Shown: piece by piece, positions 1-7,711 of the stretch
How positions within the stretch are numbered: position 1 is the stretch's first letter
How the letters are laid out: each line of letters opens with the position of its first letter
DNA from: Syntrophaceae bacterium UBA6252
GTDB taxonomy: Bacteria > Desulfobacterota > Syntrophia > Syntrophales > UBA6807
DNA length: 40,776 bases
Assembly (NCBI GenBank): GCA_002441265.1
Contig: DJVQ01000001.1
Coordinates: 1 to 40,776, forward strand
Reading direction: 5' to 3'
Notes under the pieces: model-generated
What the model saw: only the letters and a program-made list of their open reading frames with translations
The model's database searches: none
Told to the model about the DNA's origin: nothing
Program-made: the position numbers and the translations under genes

Positions 1-27
1 CTTTGCCGTTCGAAAAAGTGTAGATTC

Positions 28-49
28 GGCTTTTGTACAAGTTCGTCAA
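28..49. repeat. Divergent copy of a dispersed short repeat
   Basis: The 22 bases resemble, with a few substitutions and one extra base, the repeats at 2850-2870 and 40700-40720. All three share the pattern GGnCTTTT-TAC-AG-CGTCA. This copy lies about 40 bases beyond the ahbC stop codon. It is the weakest of the three and could be chance similarity. The rest of positions 1-89 shows no gene. Confidence 0.4.
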
Positions 50-89
50 GTCCTGGTTTCGCGTCAGGCGCCCCCGGACGTCGCCGGGT

Positions 90-1280
90 TCATTCCCCCT
101 CCCGGCGGATCTCATCGTCCGTGAGGTAGCAGGCCGGGTCGGCCGCCCAGGGATCGCCCGTCACGGCCTCCGCCCGGGCCCGGAAGTTTCCGCCGCACAC
201 GGAAAGCCACCGGCACGACGCGCACCGGCCCTTCACGTGATGCGTCCTCTCCTTCAATTTCGCCAGAAGCCCTATGGACCGGTCCTCCCAGATCTCGCTG
301 AAGGGCCTCTCCCGGACGTTCCCGAAGGTGTGGTTCCGCCAGAACTGGTCCGGGTGGACGTCGCCGTCCCAGCTCACGCACCCGATGCCCCGCCCCGAGC
401 TGTTCCCCTCGTTCATCCGGAGAAGCTCCAGGACCTCCTTCGCCCGGGCCGGGTCCTCCCGGAGAAGGCGCAGGTAGAGGTACGGGCCGTCGGCATGGTT
501 GTCCACGGTGAGGATCTCCCTGGCCTGTCCGCGCCGGAACAGGTCCGCCGTGCGGTTCAGGATGCCGTCGACCACCTCCCGGGTCTCCCCGTGGGTGAGG
601 GCCTCCCCGATGAGGGCGGACCCCCGGCCGGAGTAGACCAGGTGGTAGAAGCAGGCCCGGGGGATGTCCTCCTTTTCGATGAGGTCGAACATCTTCGGGA
701 TCTCGCCCGCGTTCCTGCGGTTCACGGTGAACCGGATGCCCACCTTGATCCCCGCCTCCCGGCAAAACCGGATGCCCCTGAGGGCTTCGTCGAAGGCCCC
801 CGTCTTTCCCCGGAACCGGTCATGGATGTCCCGCGTCCCATCGAGGCTCACCCCGACGTAGGAAAGGCCAATGCTCCGGAATTCCGCCGCCTTCTCCCGG
901 GTGATGAGGGTGCCGTTCGTGGAGATGACCACCCGCATCCCCCGGTCCGCGGCGAACCGGGCAAGGCCGGCCAGGTCCTTCCGCGCCAGGGGTTCCCCCC
1001 CGGAAAGGAGAACCACCGGGGACCCGAAGTCGGAAAGGTTCGAAAGAAGGGCCTTTCCTTCCTCCGTGGTCAGTTCGTTCCCGTAATCCAGGTCCTTCGA
1101 CGCGGCGTAGCAATGCACGCACCGGAGATTGCACCGGCGGGTCACGTTCCAGACGACCACGGGCTTTTTGTCCCTGGAGAACTGGAGGAGGTGGGAGGGA
1201 AGCTTCCCCGATTCGGCGCCGTACCGGATCACGTCGGAGGGTTCCACGGACCCGCAGTACAATTTCGATATGCCGATCAC
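90..1280 (-). CDS. ahbC: AhbC-like radical SAM 12,18-didecarboxysiroheme deacetylase
   Basis: This is a 396-residue radical SAM enzyme of the alternative heme pathway. AhbC removes the acetate side chains of 12,18-didecarboxysiroheme to give Fe-coproporphyrin III. The cluster-binding CxxxCxxC is visible at C50, C54 and C57 (RRCNLRCVHCYA), followed by the GGEP motif. A cysteine-rich SPASM/twitch-like C-terminus contains CASCRWLSVCGG. The N-terminus MIGISKLYCG is characteristic of AhbC rather than AhbD or NirJ, as I recall the family. The start is GTG, and its first bases overlap the cobA-hemD stop as GTGA, so the two genes are translationally coupled. It is the last gene of the minus-strand tetrapyrrole operon visible here. 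AhbA, AhbB, AhbD and HemB are not in the window. Confidence 0.88.
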   Translation of the reverse strand: MIGISKLYCGSVEPSDVIRYGAESGKLPSHLLQFSRDKKPVVVWNVTRRCNLRCVHCYAASKDLDYGNELTTEEGKALLSNLSDFGSPVVLLSGGEPLARKDLAGLARFAADRGMRVVISTNGTLITREKAAEFRSIGLSYVGVSLDGTRDIHDRFRGKTGAFDEALRGIRFCREAGIKVGIRFTVNRRNAGEIPKMFDLIEKEDIPRACFYHLVYSGRGSALIGEALTHGETREVVDGILNRTADLFRRGQAREILTVDNHADGPYLYLRLLREDPARAKEVLELLRMNEGNSSGRGIGCVSWDGDVHPDQFWRNHTFGNVRERPFSEIWEDRSIGLLAKLKERTHHVKGRCASCRWLSVCGGNFRARAEAVTGDPWAADPACYLTDDEIRREGE

Positions 1281-2788
1281 CGGCCGTCCTCCCTCCGGAA
1301 CAGATTTCTCAGGGCCTCCACGAGGCCCGGCACCGAGTAGGGCTCCTGGACGATATCCACGGGAACGCCCCTCTTTTCAAGGGCCGACGCCGTGACCGGC
1401 CCGATGCACGCCACCCGGACGCCCCGGGGAACGGCGAACCCTTCACCCATGATGGCAAAAAAGTGCTTCACTGTCGAGGGGCTGGTGAAGGTAAGGACGT
1501 CCACGGTCCCCTTTTCGATCTCCCCGTCCAGGACGGACCGGTCCGTGTCCGCACGGACGGTCCGGTAGACGGGCACCACGTCCACGGCGGCGCCCCTTGC
1601 CGCCAGGCCCTCGGGAAGAACGTCCCGGGCTTCCTCCGCCCGGGGAAGAAGCACCCGGGCGCCCGCGAGATCAATCCCCCGGAACGCCTCCAGGATCCCC
1701 TCGGAAATGAAGGTTTCGGGAACGAGATCCGCCGCGATGCCGTGCCGCCGCAGCATCTCCGCCGTGGCGGGGCCGATGACGGCCACCCGCGCCCCCTGGA
1801 GCGCCCGGAGGTCCTTTCCCCGTTCCGCCAGCCCCTTCAGGAAGAAACGGACGCCGTTGGCGCTCGTGAAGACGACCCAGCGGTATTCCTCCAGCCGGTC
1901 GAGAACGCCGTCGAGGGCCCCTTTCTCCTCCGGCTCGACGATCCGTATGGTCGGGAAACGGATCACCCGGGCCCCTTCGCCCGCGAGGAGTCGGGCCATT
2001 TCCTCCGACTGCTCCGCCGGTCTCGTGACGACCACGCCCTTTCCGAAAAGGGGCTTCGTTTCGAACCAGTTCATCTTTTCCCGGAGCCGGACCACCTCCC
2101 CGACGACCAGGACGGCCGGCGGGGCGATCCCCCGTTCCCGGGCCTTCGTTTCGATGTCGTCCAGGGTGCCCGTGACGGTTTCCTGGTCCGCCGTCGTTCC
2201 CCGCCGGATGAGGGCGCAGGGGGTGTTTCCGGGCTTGCCGTGGTCCCTGAGGTTCGCGGCGATCCGCCCCAGGTTCTTCACCCCCATGAGAAACACCAGG
2301 GTCTCGACGGCCGCCAGGCTGCCCCAGTGGATCCGGCTTTCCGCCTTGTCCGGGTCCTCGTGGCCGGTGACGAAGGCGACGGAGGACGTGAACTCCCGGT
2401 GGGTGAGGGGGATCCCCGCGTAGGCGGGAACGGAGACGGCCGACGTCACCCCCGGGACGACCTCGAAGGGAATGCCGTTTTCGAAAAGCACCTCCGCTTC
2501 CTCGCCCCCGCGCCCGAAGATGAAGGGGTCTCCCCCCTTCAGCCGGGCCACGACCCGGCCCAGGCGCGCTTCCTCCACGAGGATTTCGTTCAGCCTGTCC
2601 TGGGTGACGGTGTGGTCGCTCCCCTGCTTGCCCACATAGATGAAACGGGCGTCCGGCCTGGCGTGGCGAAGGATTTCCCGGTCCACCAGGTAGTCGTACA
2701 CCACCACGTCGGCCTCCTTCAGGCACGCCACCCCCCGGAGGGTGATGAGGCCGGGGTCCCCCGGCCCGGCGCCGATGAGGTACACCAT
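1277..2788 (-). CDS. cobA-hemD: Uroporphyrinogen-III C-methyltransferase / uroporphyrinogen-III synthase fusion
   Basis: This is a fusion of about 503 residues. The N-terminal half is a SUMT (CobA/CysG-A type) that methylates uroporphyrinogen III to precorrin-2. It shows the SAM-binding VYLIGAGPGDPGLITLRG, YVGKQ, RLKGGDPFIFGRGGEE and VPGVTSA motifs. The C-terminal half, from about residue 260, is a HemD-type synthase that cyclises hydroxymethylbilane, with VVFTSANGVRFF and TFTSPSTV blocks. Joining the two channels carbon to siroheme and is common in Desulfobacterota and Firmicutes. The start is uncertain. The ATG at 2788 begins exactly at the conserved MVYLIGAG. A TTG at 2809 has a better-spaced GGAG upstream and would add seven residues. 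Longer in-frame starts lack family similarity. The gene lies between hemC and ahbC. Confidence 0.92.
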   Translation of the reverse strand: MVYLIGAGPGDPGLITLRGVACLKEADVVVYDYLVDREILRHARPDARFIYVGKQGSDHTVTQDRLNEILVEEARLGRVVARLKGGDPFIFGRGGEEAEVLFENGIPFEVVPGVTSAVSVPAYAGIPLTHREFTSSVAFVTGHEDPDKAESRIHWGSLAAVETLVFLMGVKNLGRIAANLRDHGKPGNTPCALIRRGTTADQETVTGTLDDIETKARERGIAPPAVLVVGEVVRLREKMNWFETKPLFGKGVVVTRPAEQSEEMARLLAGEGARVIRFPTIRIVEPEEKGALDGVLDRLEEYRWVVFTSANGVRFFLKGLAERGKDLRALQGARVAVIGPATAEMLRRHGIAADLVPETFISEGILEAFRGIDLAGARVLLPRAEEARDVLPEGLAARGAAVDVVPVYRTVRADTDRSVLDGEIEKGTVDVLTFTSPSTVKHFFAIMGEGFAVPRGVRVACIGPVTASALEKRGVPVDIVQEPYSVPGLVEALRNLFRREDGR

Positions 2789-2849
2789 CTTCCGATCCCG
2801 CGTTTTCAATCCGCCGTCTCCCATCGTCATGAATAACAAATCAACAATT

Positions 2850-2886
2850 GGACTTTTTACGCAGCCGTCATGAGTAAAAAGCGTCC
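2850..2886. repeat. Hairpin-forming repeat spanning the hemC stop codon
   Basis: GGACTTTTTAC (2850-2860) and GTAAAAAGCGTCC (2874-2886) are imperfect inverted arms. They could form a stem across the hemC stop and the short hemC-cobA/hemD gap. The segment 2850-2870 matches the repeat at 40700-40720 closely: 18 of 21 bases when both are read from the gene's TGA. It may attenuate or process the polycistronic mRNA, but no long T run follows, so a classical terminator is not supported. Confidence 0.6.
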
Positions 2887-3791
2887 AGGATCGCCTGCCC
2901 CCCTTTGGACAGAATCCGTTCCGCCAGTTGTTTTCCCATTGCAACGCTCTCCCGGGCTTCGCCCCGGACCTCCTCGGTCAGGACCACCCGCCCGTCGACG
3001 CTGCCGAGGAGCCCCATTACGATCAGGCGGTCGCCCTGCTTCCGGGCGTGGACCGCCAGGGGCACCTGGCATCCCCCGCCCATCCGGGCCAGGAAGGCCC
3101 GCTCCGCGAAGACCTCGGCCGCCGTGTCCCCGTGGTGGAGAAAGGCGATCCGCTCCATGATGTCCCCGTCCCCCTTCCGGATCTCGATCCCCAGGGCCCC
3201 CTGGCCCGCCGGGGGGATCATCCACTCCACCGGGATGTACTGGGCGATCTCCCCGGCAAGCCCCATCCGCCGCATCCCCGCGGCGGCGACGATGATCCCG
3301 TCCAGGTCCTCCCGTTCGATCTTCTTCAGCCGGGTGTCCAGGTTCCCCCGGATGGGCACCACTTCCAGGTCCGGGAGAAGGTGGAGGAGCTGCATGGTCC
3401 TTCTCATGGAACCCGTGCCGATCCGCGCCCCCTTGGGAAGGGTTTCCAGTTTTCTTCCCTCCCGGGAGACGAGAACGTCCCGGGGATCCTCGCGCCGGGG
3501 AACGGCCCCGATCTCCAGCTCCTCCGGGAGTTCCGAGGGCACGTCCTTCATGCTGTGCACGGCCATGTCGATTTCGCGGGCCAGGAGGGCCTCCTCGATT
3601 TCCTTGACGAAAACCCCCTTCCCGCCCATGCGGACCAGGGCCACGTCCTGGAGCTTGTCCCCCTGTGTCTTGATGGGGACGATCTCCAGCGTCACGTCCG
3701 GATGCCGCTTTCTCAGCTCGTTCCCGACGAGTTCCGTCTGCCGGAGCGCCAGACGGCTTCCCCTCGTTCCGATGCGGATGACGTCTTTTAT
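2868..3791 (-). CDS. hemC: Porphobilinogen deaminase (hydroxymethylbilane synthase), apparent ATA start
   Basis: HemC condenses four porphobilinogen units into hydroxymethylbilane. Hallmarks are KTQGD, the catalytic aspartate in HSMKDVPSE (D83) and the dipyrromethane cofactor cysteine in MGGGCQVP (C241). Both are one position from the E. coli residues D84 and C242. The first ordinary start is GTG at 3695, which would delete the conserved IGTRGSRLAL segment. Reading upstream in frame gives KDVIRIGTRGSRLALRQ, preceded by ATA at 3791-3789 and ATC, with no ATG, GTG or TTG. An AGGAGG sits seven bases before the ATA. That ATA overlaps the hemA TAA stop as ATAA, mimicking the GTGA and TTGA overlaps of nearby genes. 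With this start the product is 307 residues, the usual length. The gene identity is very likely correct; the start codon is inferred. Confidence 0.92.
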   Translation of the reverse strand: MKDVIRIGTRGSRLALRQTELVGNELRKRHPDVTLEIVPIKTQGDKLQDVALVRMGGKGVFVKEIEEALLAREIDMAVHSMKDVPSELPEELEIGAVPRREDPRDVLVSREGRKLETLPKGARIGTGSMRRTMQLLHLLPDLEVVPIRGNLDTRLKKIEREDLDGIIVAAAGMRRMGLAGEIAQYIPVEWMIPPAGQGALGIEIRKGDGDIMERIAFLHHGDTAAEVFAERAFLARMGGGCQVPLAVHARKQGDRLIVMGLLGSVDGRVVLTEEVRGEARESVAMGKQLAERILSKGGQAILDAFYS

Positions 3792-5116
3792 GATGGTTCC
3801 TCCTTTTTCTCCTTTTCGTCCTTTTTCCCGTGACGCCCCCGGGATTTTCCGGCCCTGTCGAGGCGGAAGAGGTCCCGCACCGCCGCGACATAGGCCAGCA
3901 CCCCGTCGTCCTGGCTCGCGTCCTTCAAACTCGTCAGCGGGTCGTGAAGCATCTTGTTCACCACCGAGTGGACAAGGACCTCCACACGCTCCCGGTCCTC
4001 ATCGCGAAGATCCCGGATCCAGGAGAGGGATTTCTCGATTTCCCCGCCGATGATCGCGTCGGCCCGGTCCTTCAGGGACCGGATGGTGGGAACCACCTCG
4101 AGGGTGTTCAGCCATTCGGTAAAATGGAGGGTTTCCTCCTCGACGATCCGTTCCGCCTTTTCCGCCTCCCGCATGCGGGTCTTCATGTTTCCGTCCACGA
4201 TTTCCTGGAGGTGATCGATGTTGTAAAGATAGACGTTGTCGATCTCTCCCGCGGCCGGGTCGATGTCCCGGGGGACGGCGATGTCGATGAGGAACAGAAA
4301 CCGGTTTTTCCGGCGCCGGAGGGCTGCCCGGACCATGGCCTCCGTGATGACGTACCCGGAGGCGCCGGTGGAGCTGACGACGATGTCCGCTTCCTCGAGC
4401 TGCTCCTCAAGACGGTCGAATTCCTCGGGAACCCCCTGAAACTCCTCGGCAAGGCGGACGGCGTTCTCCAGGGTCCGGTTCACCACGACGATCTTTCCGG
4501 CGCCGTTCTTCAGGAGATGCCGCGCGGCGAGTTCCGACATTTCCCCCGCCCCGACGAGGAGGATCGTTTTCCCCTCCAGGCGGCCGAATATTTTCTTCGC
4601 CAGCTCCACGGCGGCGTAGCTCACCGAGACGGCGTTGCTCGCGATGGAGGTTTCCGTCCGCACCCGCTTGGCCACCCGGAAGGCATGGTGGAGGAGCTTG
4701 TTGATCAGGATGCCCGAGGCCCCGTGCCGAACCGACTGCCGGTAGGCCTCCTTCACCTGTCCCAGGATCTGGGGCTCCCCCATGACCATGGAATCGAGGC
4801 TCGCCGCAACCCGGAACAGATGCCGCGCCGCCTTGTCGTCCCTGTACACATAGAGGCATTCTTCCAGTTCCTCCGGGGACAGGTTCCCGTGGGCGAGAAT
4901 GAACGACCGGAGGGCGTCGATCCCCGCCGTCTCTTCGTTCAGGTGTGCCAGGACTTCCACCCGGTTGCAGGTGGAAAGATAGAGGACTTCGTTCACCTGC
5001 GGGAGCCCGCGGACATCCGAGACGGCCCGCGACGCATCGCCGCAGGAGAGCGCCAGCCGCTCCCGGATCGCCAGGGGCGCCGTCTTGTGATTCATTCCGA
5101 CGAGAACGATATGCAT
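3788..5116 (-). CDS. hemA: Glutamyl-tRNA reductase
   Basis: This 442-residue protein makes glutamate-1-semialdehyde from glutamyl-tRNA with NADPH, the first committed step of C5-pathway tetrapyrrole synthesis. It begins MHIVLVGMNHKTAP. The catalytic cysteine lies in YLSTCNRVEV at C50, the position known from E. coli. The NADPH-binding fold shows LLVGAGEMSELAARHL, and a long helical dimerisation domain forms the C-terminus. The ATG at 5116 is chosen because it starts the conserved sequence, has GAGAAG just upstream, and lies four bases after the ccsA stop. Upstream in-frame starts would run into ccsA. The tail is lysine- and glutamate-rich (KKDEKEKKEE) and ends in the TAA that overlaps the proposed hemC ATA. 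Confidence 0.95.
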   Translation of the reverse strand: MHIVLVGMNHKTAPLAIRERLALSCGDASRAVSDVRGLPQVNEVLYLSTCNRVEVLAHLNEETAGIDALRSFILAHGNLSPEELEECLYVYRDDKAARHLFRVAASLDSMVMGEPQILGQVKEAYRQSVRHGASGILINKLLHHAFRVAKRVRTETSIASNAVSVSYAAVELAKKIFGRLEGKTILLVGAGEMSELAARHLLKNGAGKIVVVNRTLENAVRLAEEFQGVPEEFDRLEEQLEEADIVVSSTGASGYVITEAMVRAALRRRKNRFLFLIDIAVPRDIDPAAGEIDNVYLYNIDHLQEIVDGNMKTRMREAEKAERIVEEETLHFTEWLNTLEVVPTIRSLKDRADAIIGGEIEKSLSWIRDLRDEDRERVEVLVHSVVNKMLHDPLTSLKDASQDDGVLAYVAAVRDLFRLDRAGKSRGRHGKKDEKEKKEEPS

Positions 5117-5120
5117 CTTC

Positions 5121-5939
5121 TCATGAAAAATCATGGACGGTCGTGAAAAACGCATGGACGCCGGCAAGGGAGAAGAGGAGGACGGCAAGGGCCAGGATGG
5201 AGAGAAGGGCCGCCTTCCTTCCCTTCCAGCCTATGGCGAGGCGCTGGTGTACCAGAAGCACGTAAAGCATCCATGTAAGAAACGTGAATACCTGCTTGGG
5301 ATCCCACTGCCAGGGACGCCCCCAGACGGCGCCCGCCCACACGGCGCCCGCCAGGATCCCGGCGGTGAAGGAGACGAACCCCCAGAGAACGGCGAGATGA
5401 TTGATCCGGTCCAGGTCCCGGAGCGGGGGAAGAAACCGGCTGAACCGGAACGCCTTCTTGTTCCGCAGGGCCCTGTCCTGGAGGAGATACATGACACCGG
5501 CAAGACAGGCGAGGGCCAGAAGGGCCTCCCCCGTCAGGGTGAAGATCACGTGGGCGGGCACCCAGTATCCCCGGAGAATGTCGGGGACGACGCTCTCCCC
5601 GGTGATCCCCGCCGAGGTGATCGTCATGAGGAGAAAGGAGAGGGGCGCGACGAAGGCCCCAAGGACACGGGTTTTCGTCATCGTCTGAAACACGAGATAC
5701 CCGCCGGTGACGGCCCAGGCCAGAAACGAAAGGGACTCGTACACGTTCACCACCGGTCCGTGTCCCCCCGCCCACCAGCGCAGCGCCATGAACAGGGTAT
5801 GGATGGAGAAGGACGCGAAAAGAAGCCATGTGGAGGCCCGTGCAACGATGACCCTCCGGACCACGATGGAGGCGAGGTAGCCCCCCGTGCTCAGCAGATA
5901 CCCGAAAAGCGCCGCTTTGAACAACCAGGGTTCCATCAT
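5121..5939 (-). CDS. CcsA/HemX-type cytochrome c assembly membrane protein
   Basis: The product is about 272 residues and mostly hydrophobic, with roughly eight membrane helices. It carries the tryptophan-rich heme-handling motif WGRPWQWDPKQ near residue 210 and conserved histidines, as in the CcsA/ResC/HemX family (cytochrome c assembly domain). In the sirC-hemA setting such genes are often called hemX, whose product lowers HemA levels in Bacillus. It could alternatively be the heme-export subunit of system II cytochrome c maturation. Sequence alone does not decide between these. The start overlaps the sirC stop as TGATG (ATG at 5939); a second ATG follows at 5936. No CcsB/ResB partner lies in the window, which slightly favours the HemX reading. 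Confidence 0.82.
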   Translation of the reverse strand: MMEPWLFKAALFGYLLSTGGYLASIVVRRVIVARASTWLLFASFSIHTLFMALRWWAGGHGPVVNVYESLSFLAWAVTGGYLVFQTMTKTRVLGAFVAPLSFLLMTITSAGITGESVVPDILRGYWVPAHVIFTLTGEALLALACLAGVMYLLQDRALRNKKAFRFSRFLPPLRDLDRINHLAVLWGFVSFTAGILAGAVWAGAVWGRPWQWDPKQVFTFLTWMLYVLLVHQRLAIGWKGRKAALLSILALAVLLFSLAGVHAFFTTVHDFS

Positions 5940-6589
5940 CAATCCAAGAAAACGTCTTCCCCCACATACTCCCGGACCAGCTTCCGGGCATCGTCCCATC
6001 GGCCTTCCCGGATGCATTCCAGAAGCGGGGACCGGAGAATCTCCTCGAAGACCCGCCGGTTCGATTCGGATCCCTTACCCGATCCGACGATCTTTTCCCG
6101 GATCTTTCCCATGATCCGGAGAAAATCGGAGTACTCGGGCCCGTAGCGGGTCTCCAGGTCCTCCCGGATCCTTTTCGCCAGGGCGGGACTCCTGCCACCG
6201 GTGGAAACGGCCACGGTCAGATCCCCCCGCCGGACGACGGAGGGGACGATGAAATCGCAGCAGGCCGGCACATCCACCACATTCACGAGGATCCCCCTTC
6301 GCCGGGCGTCCTCGTACACCCGCCGGTTCACTTCCGTCCGGTCGGTGGCACCGATTGCAAGAAAGGCCCCTTCCAGAAAGCGGTCCTCGTAGGGCGCTTC
6401 GATCCACCCGATCCGGCCCGAGCCGGCCATCGTTTTCAACGTATCCGTGAGCGTCATCCCGACGACGTCCACCGCCGCGCCGCATTCGAGGAGATGGAGC
6501 ACTTTACGCTCCGCCACGTCTCCGCCGCCGACGACGACGCATTTCCTGTTTGAAATGTCGAGACAAACGGGGTAGTATTTTACGGGCAT
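5939..6589 (-). CDS. sirC: Precorrin-2 dehydrogenase / sirohydrochlorin ferrochelatase (SirC/CysG-B type)
   Basis: This 216-residue protein resembles the N-terminal module of CysG and yeast Met8p. It oxidises precorrin-2 to sirohydrochlorin with NAD+, and some members also insert iron. The NAD-binding segment KCVVVGGGDVAERK is near residues 17-29. NVVDVPACCDFIVPS and the STGGRSPALAKRIRE block typical of the family follow. The ATG at 6589 is chosen because MPVKYYPVCLDI matches usual family starts and GAAGGAAG precedes it; the longer frame to 6649 has no such support. It is the first gene of the minus-strand operon. With the cobA-hemD fusion it would supply sirohydrochlorin and siroheme, the substrate of the Ahb heme route completed by AhbC. 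Confidence 0.9.
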   Translation of the reverse strand: MPVKYYPVCLDISNRKCVVVGGGDVAERKVLHLLECGAAVDVVGMTLTDTLKTMAGSGRIGWIEAPYEDRFLEGAFLAIGATDRTEVNRRVYEDARRRGILVNVVDVPACCDFIVPSVVRRGDLTVAVSTGGRSPALAKRIREDLETRYGPEYSDFLRIMGKIREKIVGSGKGSESNRRVFEEILRSPLLECIREGRWDDARKLVREYVGEDVFLD

Positions 6590-6630
6590 CGGCTTCCTTC
6601 GGGCCGCGGTTCGATAGAAAGATAGATTTG

Positions 6631-6649
6631 TTACCACGATAGGTGGCAA
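6631..6649. promoter_or_regulatory. Inverted repeat between the sirC operon and prmA
   Basis: TTACCAC and GTGGCAA flank a five-base centre and are complementary at six of seven positions. The site lies 42-60 bases upstream of sirC and about 120 bases upstream of prmA, in the only divergent promoter region of the heme operon. On the minus strand a loose TTGAGT...TAACAA promoter overlaps it. It is a candidate operator; the regulator is unknown. Confidence 0.35.
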
Positions 6650-6769
6650 AACTCAAGGAGCTTCCATTTCCGGAGGAGGCGGTCCGTCCGGAACGGATGC
6701 CGCCCCGCCGGCCGGGAAATGTTGCAGCGCTTTGAACCGGATCCATCACTCAAGAGAAAGGACGGTTTC

Positions 6770-7711
6770 ATGCCGGAGACCAGGGAACACTGGATCGAGG
6801 TGAGGGTGACCGCACCCGCCGAACTGTCGGACGCCATTTCCAGCTTCATCACCGACCTGGGGTCCCAAGGGGTCATCCAGGAAGAAACGGTGGTGGACAC
6901 CTTCGATGACGTCGAGGAGGGGGAAACCAAGGGCGATATCAAGGCCTATTTCGCCGATGTGGAAGGCGTATCCGGAAAACTCGACATCCTGGCCCGATAT
7001 CTGACGAGCCTCTCCGAACTTTTTCCCGGCCTCGACGCGCCGGTCATGAAAACGGAAGCCATCGCCGATCCCGGCTGGGAGGAGCAGTGGAAAAAATACT
7101 TCAAGCCCCTTCGCATCAGCCGCGACATCGTCATCAAGCCCACCTGGGAACGGTACGCACCGGTCGGCCGGGACATCGTCATCGACATCGATCCCGGAAT
7201 GGCCTTCGGGACGGGGCAGCATCCCTCCACCCGGATGTGCATCAATGCCATGGAGGATCTGCTCCCGAAGGACCGGTCCTTCGAGAAATGGTCCGTTCTC
7301 GATGTGGGAACGGGAACGGGCATTCTGGCCATCACGGCGGCAAAACTCGGGGCGCACCAGGTGGTGGCCGTCGACCTCGACCTCAAGGCCGTGGAAATCG
7401 CGGAAAAGAATGCCGACATCAACCGGGTGAGGGACCGGATCGAAATCCTGAACCGGGATGTAACGACCTTCCAGGGCCGGTTCAACCTCATCGTGGCAAA
7501 TCTGACGGCACCCACCCTCCTGCCCATCCGATCCCATCTTTTCGGAATGCTGGAGAACGGGGGGTACCTCATTCTCTCGGGAATCATCGAAAAAGACGCC
7601 CCCCTCGTTGAGGAGACGTTTCTCATGCAGGAAGGCGTCGTCTCCCACCAGGTCCTCAAGGAAAAGGAGTGGGTCTGCTTCGTCTTCAAAAAGAGGAGCG
7701 AAACCCCTTGA
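6770..7711 (+). CDS. prmA: Ribosomal protein L11 methyltransferase
   Basis: This 313-residue SAM-dependent enzyme trimethylates lysines and the N-terminus of ribosomal protein L11. An N-terminal substrate-recognition domain (residues 1 to about 95) precedes the methyltransferase fold. The family block PGMAFGTGQHPSTRMC, SAM motif I VLDVGTGTGILAI and the IVANLTAPTL segment are all present. The ATG at 6770 has AAAGGA at suitable distance and begins next to the conserved WIEV; the longer frame from 6719 adds unconserved residues. Its TGA overlaps the TTG start of rsmE. It is divergent from the heme operon. Confidence 0.94.
   Translation: MPETREHWIEVRVTAPAELSDAISSFITDLGSQGVIQEETVVDTFDDVEEGETKGDIKAYFADVEGVSGKLDILARYLTSLSELFPGLDAPVMKTEAIADPGWEEQWKKYFKPLRISRDIVIKPTWERYAPVGRDIVIDIDPGMAFGTGQHPSTRMCINAMEDLLPKDRSFEKWSVLDVGTGTGILAITAAKLGAHQVVAVDLDLKAVEIAEKNADINRVRDRIEILNRDVTTFQGRFNLIVANLTAPTLLPIRSHLFGMLENGGYLILSGIIEKDAPLVEETFLMQEGVVSHQVLKEKEWVCFVFKKRSETP

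Noticed and set aside
33..1340. Long plus-strand open frame opposite ahbC
   Set aside because: Pro-, Gly- and Arg-rich translation with no motif. It is the antisense shadow of a GC-rich radical SAM gene.
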